From NCBI GenBank assembly GCA_030435675.1, contig CM059623.1, positions 6,598,012-6,662,011 of the forward strand: 64,000 nucleotides of DNA, given 5' to 3'. The notes beneath the pieces were generated by a model. That model ran no database searches. It was given only the letters and a program-made list of their open reading frames with translations, and had not been told where the DNA came from. Shown here piece after piece: positions 22,506 through 35,500 of the stretch (the first letter of the stretch is position 1; every line of letters starts with the position of its first letter). The DNA is from Steinernema hermaphroditum (Eukaryota > Nematoda > Chromadorea > Rhabditida > Steinernematidae). Both the position numbers and the translations under genes were made by a program.

Positions 22506-25427
22506 CTGAAATGACGGGGGTACTGTAGCCACGTTTGAGGGGCTTGGCCATCCGCTATCCTACCCTTCCCCGAGAATATGTGCTTTCTGATCGATGTTCG
22601 GCGACTCAGCGCCGCGGAGAAGAACTGCCGTAATCGGTGATCGTTTCATTTACTCACCACGTACCGTCCCGCCGTCTCCCTTTCAGGCAGTGAATCAGCG
22701 TTCGTCGTTAGAAAACAGGCGACCCTGGCTGAGTCAGTTCCCCCAGAACCTCTGCAGTCGGCGCCCCCGTCAAGCGTGCGGTCTCCGGACTCCGTTTCCA
22801 TATTCATGCATCGGAGAGACAAATCGTTTTCTTAAGCGCCAAACGTGTCGGAAGCGCCGTAATTAATTGTCCGACTGTATCGCGTCCGCATGAATATTCC
22901 GCGGCGGCGATCTGGGTCGTCAGCGCCCTCCTCGAGCCCCCCGCGTCGCGCATATTAGAGTGCCGATCGATCGCCGCGGAGACTGTCCGGGCGGCCCTCC
23001 GCCCGCTTCTGTAATCCCCATAATTGGAGATCTCGGGGGACCCAAGCAGCCATCTGTTCCGTGCAGCTTCGCGCACTCCTGATCGCGCTCGGTCGCCCGA
23101 TTCTGTTTGCTTTTCGGCGCTAAGTCTTTTTGGGCCGATTTTTCGGCTCTTGAGATGATACAGCGATCGATATTCCGTTCTTCCCATGGACTTCCCTGCC
23201 CAAACTGATCGAGGAGTCAAATCTCGGTGATCTGACTGTTGGCAGGAGGGGGACGGGAAGACCGCGCGTGTACCTTCCATAATCGACCGGTTCTGGCACA
23301 AAACGTTCGACTTTGAAACGTATTCCCCACACTCTGCCACTTATTTGCCAACCGACGCAACTCGCTCGCTTTCCATCTTTTTAGGCGTCTTATCGTCAGG
23401 GCTGCACTTGCAAGAATTCGCACTTCTCACGCCTTCTCGCGATGAGGAAAGCGATTCCAATTAATTCGCCGGTTTTCCGGGCGTTCACTTCGCGTCTCCC
23501 TCCCGTGGCCAAGATGATTGACTCCCCAGTTGGCCGAATTCGAGCTTCCTAGAGATAACAAACAGCGCCGTTCTCATCAAATATTTAGCGAAACAGAAGA
23601 CTCCGGTGTTTGCCCAATTTCCCTAATGGAGACGTCCCTGGAACAGCCACTCCCTCGAAAACGCAAATGCCGTAACTACAGGTACTAATTGGGTCTTCCC
23701 AGTCGCCTTAGGCTAATTACGGTCGATCCTAGAGGATCGCGTCCCTCTTGGCCCATAATGCGTTATTAATGAGTTCCTCTCCCTTTTGATCTCGCCACTT
23801 AAATCGCCCCTCGCCTGAATAATTCAGTCCGATCGGCCGATTCTCCCAGATGCCCGGATCCCGAGGACTTACGTGCAAATGATCGACCTCGCACGGCAAG
23901 TGCACCCTTGAGGGCAGACGGCGATCGCTGTCGGCACAAGCAGTACCAGCACCAGGATTACAGTATGAGTCATCTGGGCGGGCTACGGTAGAATGCGTAT
24001 CGCATGACGATGTCTGAGGGGCACCTGGAATACAGAGTGGATGAAGGGCCGAGAGGGAACGCGCAACGAACGCGTTAATCTTTTTGCGCTTTTGGACGTT
24101 TTGCGCACACCCACACCTCGATATTCCCGCAAGGGAGTGGACAAGGCGACCGTAAATTGCCTCAGGCGGCGCCCATTAGTCGCGTGAAGATGCCGGTGAT
24201 TAACTCCTGGTTCCGCGCGGGGGGCGGAGGCGCGAAGGCGCCGCCCCGGCCTCGGGAGGGAAGAAACACAATTAGGAAGGAGGTGAGTGTGACGGAGTGC
24301 GCCCTAATCAACGTTTTCCACGCGATGGTCAGTCAAGTGCTATTGCCACTTGACTCTCCGCTCCTTTCCTAGGGCGAAGAGGGCCATTATTCGGCGGTGG
24401 CGCCACAGCCTCGCGACGACGGGACAAATTAGAGGGAACAATGAGGAGAGTGGCTCGGCAAGACGACGGCGGATGCAACTATGGCCGCGCAATTGGCCTC
24501 TGGCGGAGCCTGAAGCCAGAAGGCGACAACAAAAGGTGGCTTCTACGTTAGTGGACCGCCGACTTCCGAGATGACCGTTCGAAGGCATTCGAAGACTGGA
24601 GGCCTCGTCGGGGTCTTCGGAAGCGCCGTGAAAGCTTCCGATCTTTTGTTCGGGCTCGAAGGGGTGGAAGGCTAGTTTTATTGAGCTTTTATAGGTGCAC
24701 CGAGAGGAATTGAGTCGTAAAGTCGCATGTTTTGGTACTTCTCGAGCTGACCATCGCCACTTAACTCGATTTCGAGTCGTCGTCGGCTTTGTGGCCGACT
24801 CAAAATAGGACGATTCGATTATGCAAAGGTATGCAAATGCGTAATCCGATTGTAACGTTGCGATTCCGACGCTTCGGGGGGCCCGCTGACCCCTCTGGTG
24901 ACTCACGTCGTCCGAAAGGCCAAAAAATCGAACGCCGTCGCCAGCAGAACGCCTCCTTCGGGCGTGTGGCAACGTCAAAATCCCGGGGATCCGGCGCCGA
25001 AGTGCGATTCCAATCGAATCTATGTGGTGACGCGCTCTTTGGCGCGCTTTTGGCGCGGAATCTCGCCTTTCGCGCGCCATGGAGGGACGCCGATCCCCGA
25101 GGATCGTCGATCTCCGCTAATCACTTCTCTGCGCGCCACTTTTCTCTTTTTTTTCGCCGTCGCTGTGGCCATTCCCACGCGCTTCTTCGCCCCGCTTGCC
25201 CCTGAGCTCGCGATCGTTTGATCCGATCGCATCTCCGCCGAGCCTGGCGACGTTCCGGCGACCTTCTTGGGCAGCCGGCTGTGCGTGATGTCATCTCAAC
25301 CTGCCCACTCCCCTCGATGAGTCGTCTCCCGTGATAAGCGACCCATTCCGTCTCGATTCCGTGTCAATCGCCGTCGTGTTTCTTTTGCGCGCCGGATTCT
25401 TTTATCGTTCGATTGCAGCCAGTAGCG
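22506..25427. other. Long intergenic region, no gene seen
   Basis: About 2.9 kb between divergent genes (LRR-like on minus, POD-1 on plus). It should include the missing first exon of the former and the promoters of both. Many TAATTA/ATTAAT-type words occur at 22.8-24.3 kb within otherwise GC-rich sequence. ORFs of up to 246 codons on minus (24340-25080) have no domain or splice support. A GATTGCAG acceptor lies just before the POD-1 start. Confidence 0.5.
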
Positions 25428-28400
25428 ATGGCCTGGCGCTTCCAACCCTCCAAGTTCAAGAATACGGCGCCGAAGCAGCCGAAGAAGGAGGTAGGCGATC
25501 GCGAGAGAAAACTCAGAACATTCCGTCTTTTAGGACATAATTTTTGACGTTCCCATTGGAACGCTGTCGTGCACGAATAACGGAATCCATGCGAGCGAGG
25601 AACTCCTTGCGTTCCACATCGAAGGCGAAGGTAGGAACGGAGCAGTTGACAGAATGCCTGCAAATGCAGAAGCACTTCTGTCGCTATTTACAAAACATTC
25701 TGCTTCTTCTCGATAAACGACTCGATTTCAGGTGGAAAGCTCGGCATTCTCCCGATTCACGCGAAGGGTCGCCGCCTTCGGAGGGACATCAACGTCGTTT
25801 GCGCACACTCTGGTGAGTTCCTGCGGTCCTCAAGAACTCGACAGTGATCCCGTTTGCAGATCTTATAACGGACTTCTGCTTCGCGCCGTTCGACTGTCGA
25901 CTGCTGGCTACTTGCTGTCGCGATGAAAAGGTTCGGTTTTTAGTTTTGAGCCTACTTATCTACTATGCTTAACGGCTGTGCTAAGTCGCTCAGCAGCTCA
26001 CTTCTTTCGTAAAATGACGGTTTCAGCTCAAACTATGGCGCTGTGACGACTTCATCGGCGAGCACTCCAACGAAGCCAAAACTGTCGGCAATGCCGACTC
26101 TCTGATCGACTTAGGGACGAACCGTATCGTCGAATGCCTCTCTCCCCACAAATCGGCGCATTTCATTCTGGCGGCGGGCGTGGGTGCCGGAGCTGTCGTG
26201 ATGGATGCCCGGGAAGGAAAGATTGTGACAGGTGCGCGAGTTGCCTGAAGGTCGGATCTGAGGACTGCTTTCAGAAGTGGCCGGTGGAATCTCCGATCGC
26301 GTGCAGTCCCTCGACTGGTCAGAAGACGGACACTTATTGGCGGTATCTGGAGATAAAGGCAGATGTGCCGCCATCTTCGATACGAGGGCTTCGAGCAGCC
26401 CTGTCCACGACATCCCGCAGCTCCACAACGGACTGGGACGCGAAGGACGGCTGTTGTTTGCCGACGGAAAGCTCGTGTCCACAGGATTCACTAACGTACG
26501 TGGGAAGCCAACTCTGAACGAAAAGTGCCTTTTAAGCAAAGACAGCAAGAAGTTCTGATGTTCGACGTGCGGAGCGGGTACAAAAAGGTGCATCAACAAA
26601 CGTTCATGGCGACCACGGGTCTTTTGATCCCCCTCTACGACCCCGACACAAAGCTACTATTCTTAGCCGGAAAGGGCACAAACAAGCTCATCCTCACCGA
26701 GATGACGTCCAAGAATCCTGTTGTCAGCGCAGGTAATTGTTTACTACAGAGCACTTTCGCCTACGATCCCCGTTTAGTGTGCGAACACAACTTGCCGGAA
26801 CAGCTGCTGGGGGCGTGCATCATGAGCAAACGCCAGTGCGATATCATGAGCGGGGAGGTACAGAGGGTCTTCCACCTTAGCAAATCTGCTATTTACCCCA
26901 TTCCCTGCATTGTGCCCCGAAGGGTGAGTCGTGCTTCATCGTCCGTTCTCCACCGGAGTGTTCCAGAGTTACCGCGACTTCCACGCCGACCTTTACCCTA
27001 ATACGATGGGATCAAAGCCTGGATGCACTGGGGAGCAGTGGTCCTCTGGGTCCAACGACCTTCCGGAGAAGATCTCCCTTAATCCTTCCGCGGTCAATGG
27101 TTCAGAAAGAAGAGATTCGGATACCCCTGGGAACATTACTACGGCGAAGCCTGAAGTAAAACAAGAAGCAGTGGTCAAAAAGACTCACGTTGAAAAATCT
27201 GTGGAGGCGAAGAACGAGCCAGTTCACCCATGCAACGATGAAAACGAAAATACAATGAACAGCAAGGCGCCGCCTCCCGAAAAAGAGAAGGCACCCGAGG
27301 TTCCGAAGAAAGAAGCAGAGCCGGTCGTAAAATTCCGATCGGAATCGTCTCCGAAGCCGAAACCAGCTGTTCGTGTCTCTGTCGTGACCGCTTCTGCTGT
27401 ATCTGGTATGCCACAAAGCTTTCCTGTAACCTTTTCGTTTTGAATTCAGATCGCGCTAGTCTTTTTGTCGGTGATAGGGATAGGCCCGCTTCGGCTTCCG
27501 TCTTCCACTCACGTCCGCGGCCGAAGTCATGCGTAGTTGGAATGGTGCAGTCGAAGTTCCGTCACGTGGAAACGGTTGTGGGCAAGAAGGGTACTGTGTT
27601 TACCAACGTGCGCAACGTGAACACCCGCTTGCCTATCGAATCCACCGGTTTTTGCGTCTCCAACCGTTTTGGAGCAGTCCCTCTGAGTGGCCCGGCCGGT
27701 CTGGTCACCATCGTCGAGGTACTTAACTGTCCACCTATGGAGCATAGCGCCTTTTCAGCTCGATAATCCTTGCAAGCTTCCCGAGGGAGTCATCGACGCT
27801 CTCCAGAACCGCACCACCGTAACTGAGCTGCAATGGAATCCCTTCAACGAGACCGAACTGGCCGTCGGATTGGACACGGGAAGAGTGAACATTTGGCGAA
27901 TCGAGAGCGATGTGGAGCCTCTGAGGCCTTCAACGCCTCTTCCCGAGGACGAGGGCGTGTCGAATGGAGACGCGCCACATCGGCGAAAGCTGGCCGATCT
28001 CGAGCCTCGCCTCTCCCTACACGTCAGCTGTGACAAGGTGTCCAGTGTCCGGTAGGTTTTATGCCACTGAACTCCACGTGAAGTTCTCCTGTTTAGGTAT
28101 AACCCTATCGCAGAGGATATAATGGCTGTTGCTTGCAACGACTGTTCCATAAACATCTGCGACCTATCTCAAGAGAAGGTGGTGCGGACGATCAGTGCGC
28201 ATGAGCAGCCGATTCTCTCCATCGCCTGGAGCGCCGACGGACGGAAGTTGGCTTCCGTGGGAAAGGATGGCGCCATCTGCATCTTTGAGCCTCAGCTCGG
28301 AGAGAAGTGCCTCCTGGCGACAAAGAACATCCTGGAGTCCACAAGAGGCGCCCGAGTTGTTTTTGTTTCTGACGATACCATGATCCTGGTCGTCAGCTTC

Positions 28401-29311
28401 AGCAAGTACGTTGCTACCTGCCTCCTGGCCTAAACACTTGGCTTTTCAGAAGTTCTCAGCGTCTGTGCACCCTCTACAACAGCACAACGCTCGACGTTAT
28501 CCACCAGCAGCTCATCGATACGAGTCCTCAGCTGCTGATTCCCCACTACGACCACGACACGTCCGTCCTCTGGCTATCCGGAAAGGGCGACCGTACCGTC
28601 CACATGTTCGAGATCTCCCCCGAATCGCCATACTTCATGCAGCTGGCGCCCTACTCGGCTCCCTCCGGGCACCAGTCCGTCGGCATGCAGAATAAGAAAA
28701 AGTGCGACGTGAAGGCCGTCGAGTTCCAACGCGGCTACAGGCTGACGGAGAAGTCTTTGGAGCAGATGATCTTCCGCGTTCCCCGAGTCAAGGTGTGTTT
28801 GGACCAGTACGTCCGCTCTCTAATGACGCCTTTTCCAGAAGGAGCTCTTCCAACGCGACTTGTTTCCTGACGCGCTGGTCACGTGGAAGCCGGCCATGAG
28901 TGCGGCTGCCTGGATGGCAGGAGAAGAGACGAAGCCGCTCTTCGAAGATCTCTGCCCAGAAGGGATGCGCGAACGTGAGTGCTGCACCCCCAGATTCCAA
29001 CATGAAGTCCTCTTTCAGTGAACGTTCCCACCGCCAACAGTAAGCCCGCAGCGAAGGCTTCTCCTCCGCCGAAACCCCCGAGGACACACTCCGAAGAGGC
29101 GGAGTCAGGTGTCGAGATGTCCTCGCCGGAGTCTTCGGCCAGAAGCGCCCCTCCTGCTTCGGAGATCCAGCACGGGTTGACAAATGAACAGAAGGAAACG
29201 CAGAAGGCGGTGGAGGCCAGCTGGTCGAACAAGATTGTAGTCGATTGCACCCTTGAGCAGGACTCGATGGAAGGAGTCGCCGAGGAGGAGTGGTTGGAGC
29301 ACGATGCCTGA
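25428..29311 (+). CDS. pod-1: POD-1 / coronin-7 family actin regulator
   Basis: Fifteen exons encode 1053 aa: 25428-25490, 25534-25630, 25732-25812, 25860-25930, 26027-26231, 26275-26495, 26537-26732, 26778-26923, 26967-27405, 27450-27718, 27759-28051, 28097-28405, 28450-28792, 28839-28974 and 29019-29311. All phases agree. Coronin-7/POD-1 proteins carry two WD40 propellers and act in actin organisation and Golgi traffic; POD-1 is needed for polarity of the worm embryo. The start MAWRFQPSKFKN is the coronin signature. Propeller 1 covers exons 1-8. A Lys/Glu/Pro-rich linker fills most of exon 9. Propeller 2 opens QSKFRHVETVVGKKG and includes INICDLSQEKVVRTISAHEQ. The acidic end EEEWLEHDA resembles Arp2/3-binding acidic tails. 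Confidence 0.95.
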
Positions 29312-29465
29312 CCTTACCGGTTTGATTTCTAGTCTTCTTACCGATGTGTCCCTTTTCTCACTTAATTCAATATTGTCTGTACAGAGGCCATACTGTAAAC
29401 GACGAATCGCCGCTATTTCACGTTGTATTTATCTAACATATGTTGCGAGTTTTATGATCTGTTCT
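29312..29465. other. POD-1 3' region
   Basis: Short AT-rich 3' flanking sequence with no ORF support. Confidence 0.4.
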
Positions 29466-29803
29466 CTAATGGCTTTTGTTCGATCTGTTGTGTAACCTTA
29501 ATGACACCGAAATGCGGAGTAAATGTGCGAGCTTTCCTTGCTGTTTCTTCAGCACCATGCGAAGCTCTGTAGGGGACAACTTCATCCCTGGAGCGTCGTA
29601 GATGTTGAACCGGTCGTAGACGGCGCACTTCACGGGGCATCTGGGAATCGGCAAATCTTCAGCTGCGGCAGCGGAACATCGTTTGCGGCACAGCGGGCGC
29701 TTCTGAGCTTGCATCTGATGGTCCGTGGTCCGGGAGTTGCGTCGCATTGGGCGTCGGATTCCTGGCGTCGGACATCTTGTTGTCAGCGGTGGTTGGACTA
29801 CGA
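29466..29803 (-). CDS. Small repeat-associated gene, copy A (hypothetical)
   Basis: Downstream (minus strand) of the 126-bp repeat at 29804-29929 lies sequence about 75% alike to the region after the second copy at 39.5 kb. Both contain CTGACAACAAGATGT and then a block that reads, in one frame, LCRKRC, four to six residues, EDLPIPR, Pro, Lys, RF and Met-Lys. Here the block reads DLPIPRCPVKCAVYDRFNI and then PGMKLSPTELRMVLKKQQ. The frame of the first ATG after the repeat (29753) stops after 38 codons, and a 2-nt length difference from copy B shifts the frame between the two halves. Neither copy yields one clean conserved ORF. It could be a small gene family, a decayed gene or part of a mobile element. 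Confidence 0.3.
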
Positions 29804-29929
29804 CTTCCGGGTGTCCCAATTCCCTCTGGAAGCCGGAAAACTCACAACTGCCACGGGGTTTACCATCAGACCAACCAGACACTCAGAGAGCGCCCGGAGG
29901 GACCGACCGCTCGCCACCGCGACACGAGT
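29804..29929 (-). repeat. 126-bp repeat, copy A (inverted relative to copy B)
   Basis: The reverse complement of 29804-29929 is identical over all 126 bases to 39421-39546. The unit starts ACTCGTGTCGCGG, has CGAGCGGTCGGTCCCTCCGG and then an ATGGTAAACCCCG stretch. A third, diverged partial copy is at about 34075-34137, in the same orientation as this one. Confidence 0.9.
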
Positions 29930-32598
29930 GTGTCACTTACTAAAGAACGCAAACAGGATCACTGAAATGCGTTTTTGGGATTCCGAAGGAACATCGGTAG
30001 AGATCGGTGGTAAGGGGCGATAGAAGGATATACGCCTTCTGGCCCCTTGGACGCACCCGAAGATCGCCCTTAGGCACTTTCCGCCCATCCGCAGAGCCTA
30101 ATGCGTGATTCGGTACCCTCCGAGAGTGTGACGGGAGGGAAGCCACTTCTGGAGAAAAGCTCTATGCTCGCTTGTTTGTTTGTGGGACTGGAAGGGAAAG
30201 TCGTGACGGTGCCATTTCGGTGGCATTTGACTCTTCCTGAGCTAGGTAAATTCCAGCGAAGTGAACAAACAGAAGAGGACTACTATAGGAGCCACGACCA
30301 GCTTCTTATTCCCGGAAGATCCCCTGGCAGCAGAAGAGTCCCTCTGACCAGGCCGTCTTCGGCTCTTCTCATAACGCTCCGATTAAGCGTGACGGTCACA
30401 AAACTCGTTTCGCTACTATCCGCTGCCGCTTCCGCGTTGTCATCTCCAACTGTATTTGACTGGGACTCTGCAGGGTCCCCTAGAGTCCCCACAAGACAGG
30501 CAGTTCTCCGGAAGACTTTTTCGCGCAAAATCGCTGAGCGTCGCCTCCGGTCACTCCCCGGCCACTTTGTCGCGGTTTGTGACGATCCACATGAAGAGAA
30601 TCGTCGGTTTTTGCCCACTCTTCTTCTGTGTGAGGCGTGCACCCTCGGAGGTTTGAGGGGACGCGGAGAAGAAAGTCGGCGACCGGTTCGTCTCGATCGG
30701 CGCTTTTTTCGATTTTTTCACCCTCGGGGCATAATTAGACTCGCGGAATTTATTGGAAACTTCGAGTGATTGCGGACGGTGACTAATTGGAGTCGAGGGG
30801 GAGGGGCTCCTCGGAGGGCGCAGCGTGCCCGTCGCCGATCGACCCAATAAACCGCAAAAAGGGTCCTAACCTTGACTCGCCGGTGGAGTCCTCGTAAGCC
30901 GCGTACCGCCGCCAAACCCGTTCCTCATGAGGTCGGATCCAAAAAAACGAGGATTCTTCTAAGAACCGTGGCTCTTGAATTCGCGGCACGAATCTGCTCT
31001 CTGATGCCTCGGTAGATCGCGCGGCTGATGAGCCTGTTGGACCCCCGCCGTATGAGATGTGCCTTTGAGAGTGTACCAGTACTTGTTTCGTCCCTGGAAG
31101 CAGTTATTTGTTCGGTCGGGGCTGACGAGTTGCACATGTAATTACCTCCCAGTTTAGGTCTTCAGCAGAACTGACAGTTCCGAAGCCACACTCTCTGGTT
31201 CGGCCTTGAGAGGCTCTCTGTTGTGATCCATTGCTTGTCGGCCTCGCGATATTCTTAGGAATTTGTGTTCTCGCTGTTTGCCCAAATTAGCGCTTCCGAT
31301 GGTGTGCAGTCAGTGCACAACATCGCTCTGAATCGCACCACCGTTCACCCTCCAAACACGGAACAAATGACGTGCATTCGGACAACAGCTCCTGTACCAG
31401 TCTGAGTCAATCACTACACAAACGCGGTTCACGGCAGTCACCTTTAGTGGGTCACTCCTTTTCAAGAGTGCACTAACCAAACCAGTCACCACAGCTCTCC
31501 AAAACACCAAAAAATCCTCAGAAGATCGACATGATCTACCACAGAAAACGACCCGAGCGAATAAGCCCCCTCCTAAGCCCCTTTCTCCGCCTCCAAATCG
31601 CATCTGCTTCGCCGAGGCGAGCAGACGTGGTCTCCGCGGAGGGGCGATCGCTGACCGCCGGAACAGAGCGCCGGCGATTGACCTCCTTCGGAGGCGACAC
31701 CCTGGTGATCGCCTCCTTCGGCCCCAATCCGCCGATCGATGCGTAGACGCGTCGTCTCGAGGATTCTGACGGAGGCGTGGCGCGGAGCGAAGGGCAAATA
31801 TTTGTCGAGAAGTCGCTTCTGCGCGCCGCCGCTTTGTTTTCGACAAAACTTTTTGACTCCTCCGACCGTTCCCCTTTGGGCAATCGTTCCCTTCTTATCC
31901 GAGGAATCGACTCCTCGGCTCATTTCCCCCGTTTCCCTCACGCATTCCTCAGACTCGCACGGTGGAGAAGGTTACGGTATTTGAGTGTTCTTTGCACTGT
32001 CTTCTCGTTTACTTCCAAACAACTTAGCGGTCTTGGGTCCATGGTCTTCGAACGGTTCCTCCTGCAGGCCACTGGAGAGCCACGATCTCAGCATTCTCAG
32101 ACAGCTTTTTCTCCCACGGGGTGGGAGAAAAAGCTGCCTGGGAAAAATCCAAGAGGACCATCCGGAGCGCGTCTTCCGATGGCATCTTCGGAAGAAAGCA
32201 CCAATCCTTCGCTTCCATAGATCGCTTCCCCTTGCGATTAGGTCTTCTCTTAAAACAACTACCGTAATCCCTGGCCTCGAATTTACCGATGCCAGAAGCA
32301 ACGGCTTCTGGGCGCAATCACCCCGATGCAGTTGATCCCCAAAAAACAGCGAGCGGGGGCGGCGCCTTCTGTAGAGGCGTCTCCTCCCCTCCAGTGGCGC
32401 CCCTCGGGGTCTTCGGGGCATTGCGGCGGCGTCTCGCGCACCCGATAATCAGCTGGGCCTCCTCGATCGATCGCCTCCGATTTCAGATCACCGTCCTCGG
32501 CGCCGCCGGCTATATGTGTGCGAAAACCTGATATCGCCGCCCGTCTTCTGATTTCTCCACTCCTCCGAATCCAATCGTCTCCCATCGATCGTCGACCG
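29930..32598. other. Long intergenic/upstream region of the dual oxidase gene
   Basis: About 2.7 kb with GC-rich tracts and many ORFs on both strands but no splice-supported gene. TACCGTAATCCC-type words occur (near 32261). It contains the hairpin at 32102-32136. The last 100 bases are presumably the bli-3 promoter and 5' UTR. Confidence 0.45.
32102..32136. repeat. Perfect 16-bp hairpin with 3-base loop
   Basis: Bases 32102-32117 and 32121-32136 are exact reverse complements around GGG. It lies about 460 bases upstream of the bli-3 start codon. Function is unknown; it could be a cruciform, a transcript hairpin or a chance palindrome in pyrimidine-rich sequence. Confidence 0.75.
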
Positions 32599-35500
32599 AT
32601 GGGCGACTCCCGGAGCACCCCGGCCTTCCGGCCCCCTCTTCGCCTGCTACTGCTCCTCGTCCTCCTCGCCCCTCCAGGCTACGGTAGGTCATTTTACTCT
32701 GCTTCGATTTCGTTCCACCCGCCTCCGGGTTTATGGCCACTCAGAGGAGCGCTTTGCGCCCAGGGCTGCGCAAACAAGCAAGCAGTCAGTCGAGAGTTCA
32801 AAACAAAAAGGTCACGGTTCTCGGGCGGGAAGAGACCGATCGATCCTCGGGGACCCTTTCCTTCCCTAATCAGAGTTTCTTGTGGGTCGTTTCACACCGA
32901 AGAAGACGGGGAAACGGGAAAAACGACGCGGCGACGTCCGTTCGCAAAAGTAGCTTTCGATGAAACTGGATCGTCTTTGTTTCTGCGCACTCATGGAATG
33001 CGTTCCTTTCGTCGGGTCACCGAGGCCGAAAACGAGTCAGCAGTCGCCTGAGATCCTATCGCCGCTGCCGAAACGTTTGGCGACATTTCGGCAGAAACGG
33101 TGACTCAGCGGACCCCGCGGGGATGCCGAAGAATCCCGGGCGAGGTCGGCGACTCGAGTGAGTCACGACGAGGGCCCTCGAGGACGTCGTCTTCTTCGCA
33201 ACTCTGCAGCCGTGGAGTGAGCAAAAAAAGTGAATGGACGGATACAACGCCCTCCGGTGGAATTTCGCGGCGACCGCTGAGTCGTCCGGCTCTGAGATTA
33301 GGCCACGCGCTGTGCTGGCTCTGGGGAGAACGCATTCCCCAACTGGACCTCCTCGACCAAGGCGGAGGTCGTTCTCGACGTTTTCAGGTGCACCAGATGC
33401 ATCCTCTGGGAGATCGCTTGCGAGTGCACCTACCGTATCCCCAATTGCATCGATCGAGGCTTTTAGTGTTCCACCGTTCCCTTTCAGGCCTCGAAAGAGT
33501 GCATGAGTACCAGCGCTACGATGGCTGGTTCAACAACCTCGACAATCCCTCGTGGGGAACCGTGGGTGAGTGCTCCCTACCGTACCCTTCCACCGTATCC
33601 TAGGCAGTAGGCTGCACCGCGAAGCGCCGAGCAACTATGAGGACGGCGTCTACAAGCTGAAGGAGAAGCTCCCCTCGGCCAGGATCATCTCAGGTATGTG
33701 CGCGGCCGCTAGCCGACCTTTCAGAGCCCATTTCAGACCTCCTTTTCCGGGGACCTTCCGGCATCCCTAGCCAGAGGAACATCACCACGATGCTTGCCTT
33801 CTTCAGTGAGTCCTTCTGATCGCTTCTTCCGAACGTCGCCGATCCGATCTATCGTGCGAATCGCCCTCTAGGAGGTGACGTCACCGCCACGGGGGGCGTT
33901 AATCAAATGCGCGCGAGACGGGATTCCGAGGGTAGAGGAACCGGGGATTGAGCCAACGACGCGATGAGAGCCTCTGAGGTGCATGGAGGGCAGCTCCAGC
34001 TTCTCGCTAATTAGCTTCTTTTGCGTGTCTCCTCCGCCAAATCGAATCAACTGGTTTCCGACTGGTTCGAAACCGGACCAACCGGACATTCAAAGAGCGA
34101 CCGGAAGGACCGACCGCTCGCTACCGCGACACGAGTGAGATTTTGAGCGACAAGTGAGCCACAAGAAGAATATGAGCTAAAGACGATTTCCTAAACGTGG
34201 CGCCACTTTGCACTCCTCGACGATCCTCGAGTACGAGCAGAGGACATTTGTTCCCGATGAGTCATCGGACGCATAAACACTCGCTGATCCCGGATGAGTG
34301 GAGGAACTCGCGTGCAACCTTAGACCCCACTTCCATACCATCGCAAAAAGGTGCCTGGTTCACTTGTGGACTGCACGCTAGGTCCTCCTGCTGGTTCCCA
34401 AAGGATATTAAAGTCAGAAGTGGCAAATGCAGGTGCAGGATCGATCTCTGTTCAGGTCAGGTGGTAGCGTATGAGATTCTGCAGTCGACGCAGATCAGCT
34501 GCCCGCTGGAGATGCACAAGATCCCGGTACCCAGGTGCGACCCGATCTTCGACGCGGAATGCGAGGGGCGGACGGAGATCCCCTTCATCCGCGCCAAGTA
34601 CGACAAGCACACGGGCCACGGCTTCAATTCGCCGCGCGAGCAGACCAACGATCGCACCAGCTGGATAGACGCCTCCTTCCTCTACAGTACCCAGGAGCCG
34701 TGGGTGGCGGCGCTACGCTCCTGGAGGAACGGGAGTCTTGCGGAGGGTCCCATGGAGGGCTACCCACCCTTCAATGGGCCACACATCCCGCTCATCAACC
34801 CGGCGCCGCCGCAGATCCACCGTCTAATGAACCCGGAGCGTCTCTTCAGTGAGTCCCCTCCCCGGCGCCCGCCTAAGCCCTTCTTCAGTCCTCGGCGACC
34901 CGCGAGTCAACGAGAACCCGGGCCTGCTCTCCTTCGGCCTTATCCTCTACCGGTGGCACAACGTGCAGGCGCGGCGCCTCCAGAAGGAGCACCTCGACTG
35001 GACCGACGAGGAGCTCTTCCAGGCGGCGCGCCGCTGGGTCATCGCCACCCTCCAGAAGATCGTCCTCTACGACTTCGTGCCGGCCATCCTGGCCAACGAG
35101 CGGGCCGTGCCGCCCTACAAGGCCTACTCGGAGCACGTGCCACCGGCGATCTCGCACTCCTTCGCCACGGCAGCTTTCCGCTTCCCCCACTCCATCGTGC
35201 CTCCAGGGATGCTCCTCCGGAAGCGCACCGACGAGTGTGAGTTCCGCGCGGAGGTGGGCGGCTTCCCGGCTCTGCGCCTTTGCCAGAACTGGTGGAACGC
35301 GCAGGACATCGTGCAGGAGTACTCCGTCGACGAGATCGTCCTCGGCATGGCCTCGCAGATCGCCGAGGCCGAGGACAACGTCGTCGTCGAGGACCTCCGC
35401 GACTTCATCTTCGGCCCGATGCACTTCACGCGCCTCGACGTCGTCTCCAGCTCCATCATGCGCGGCCGGGACAACGGCCTACCCTCCTACAACGAGCTCC

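Noticed and set aside
22339..22551. ATG-led frame near 22551 as the start of the LRR-like gene
   Set aside because: It reads a different frame from the repeats, and joining it would need a 27-nt intron, shorter than any other here.
24340..25080. 246-codon minus-strand ORF before POD-1
   Set aside because: Arg/Ser-rich composition without recognisable motifs, with a comparably open plus strand; treated as compositional.
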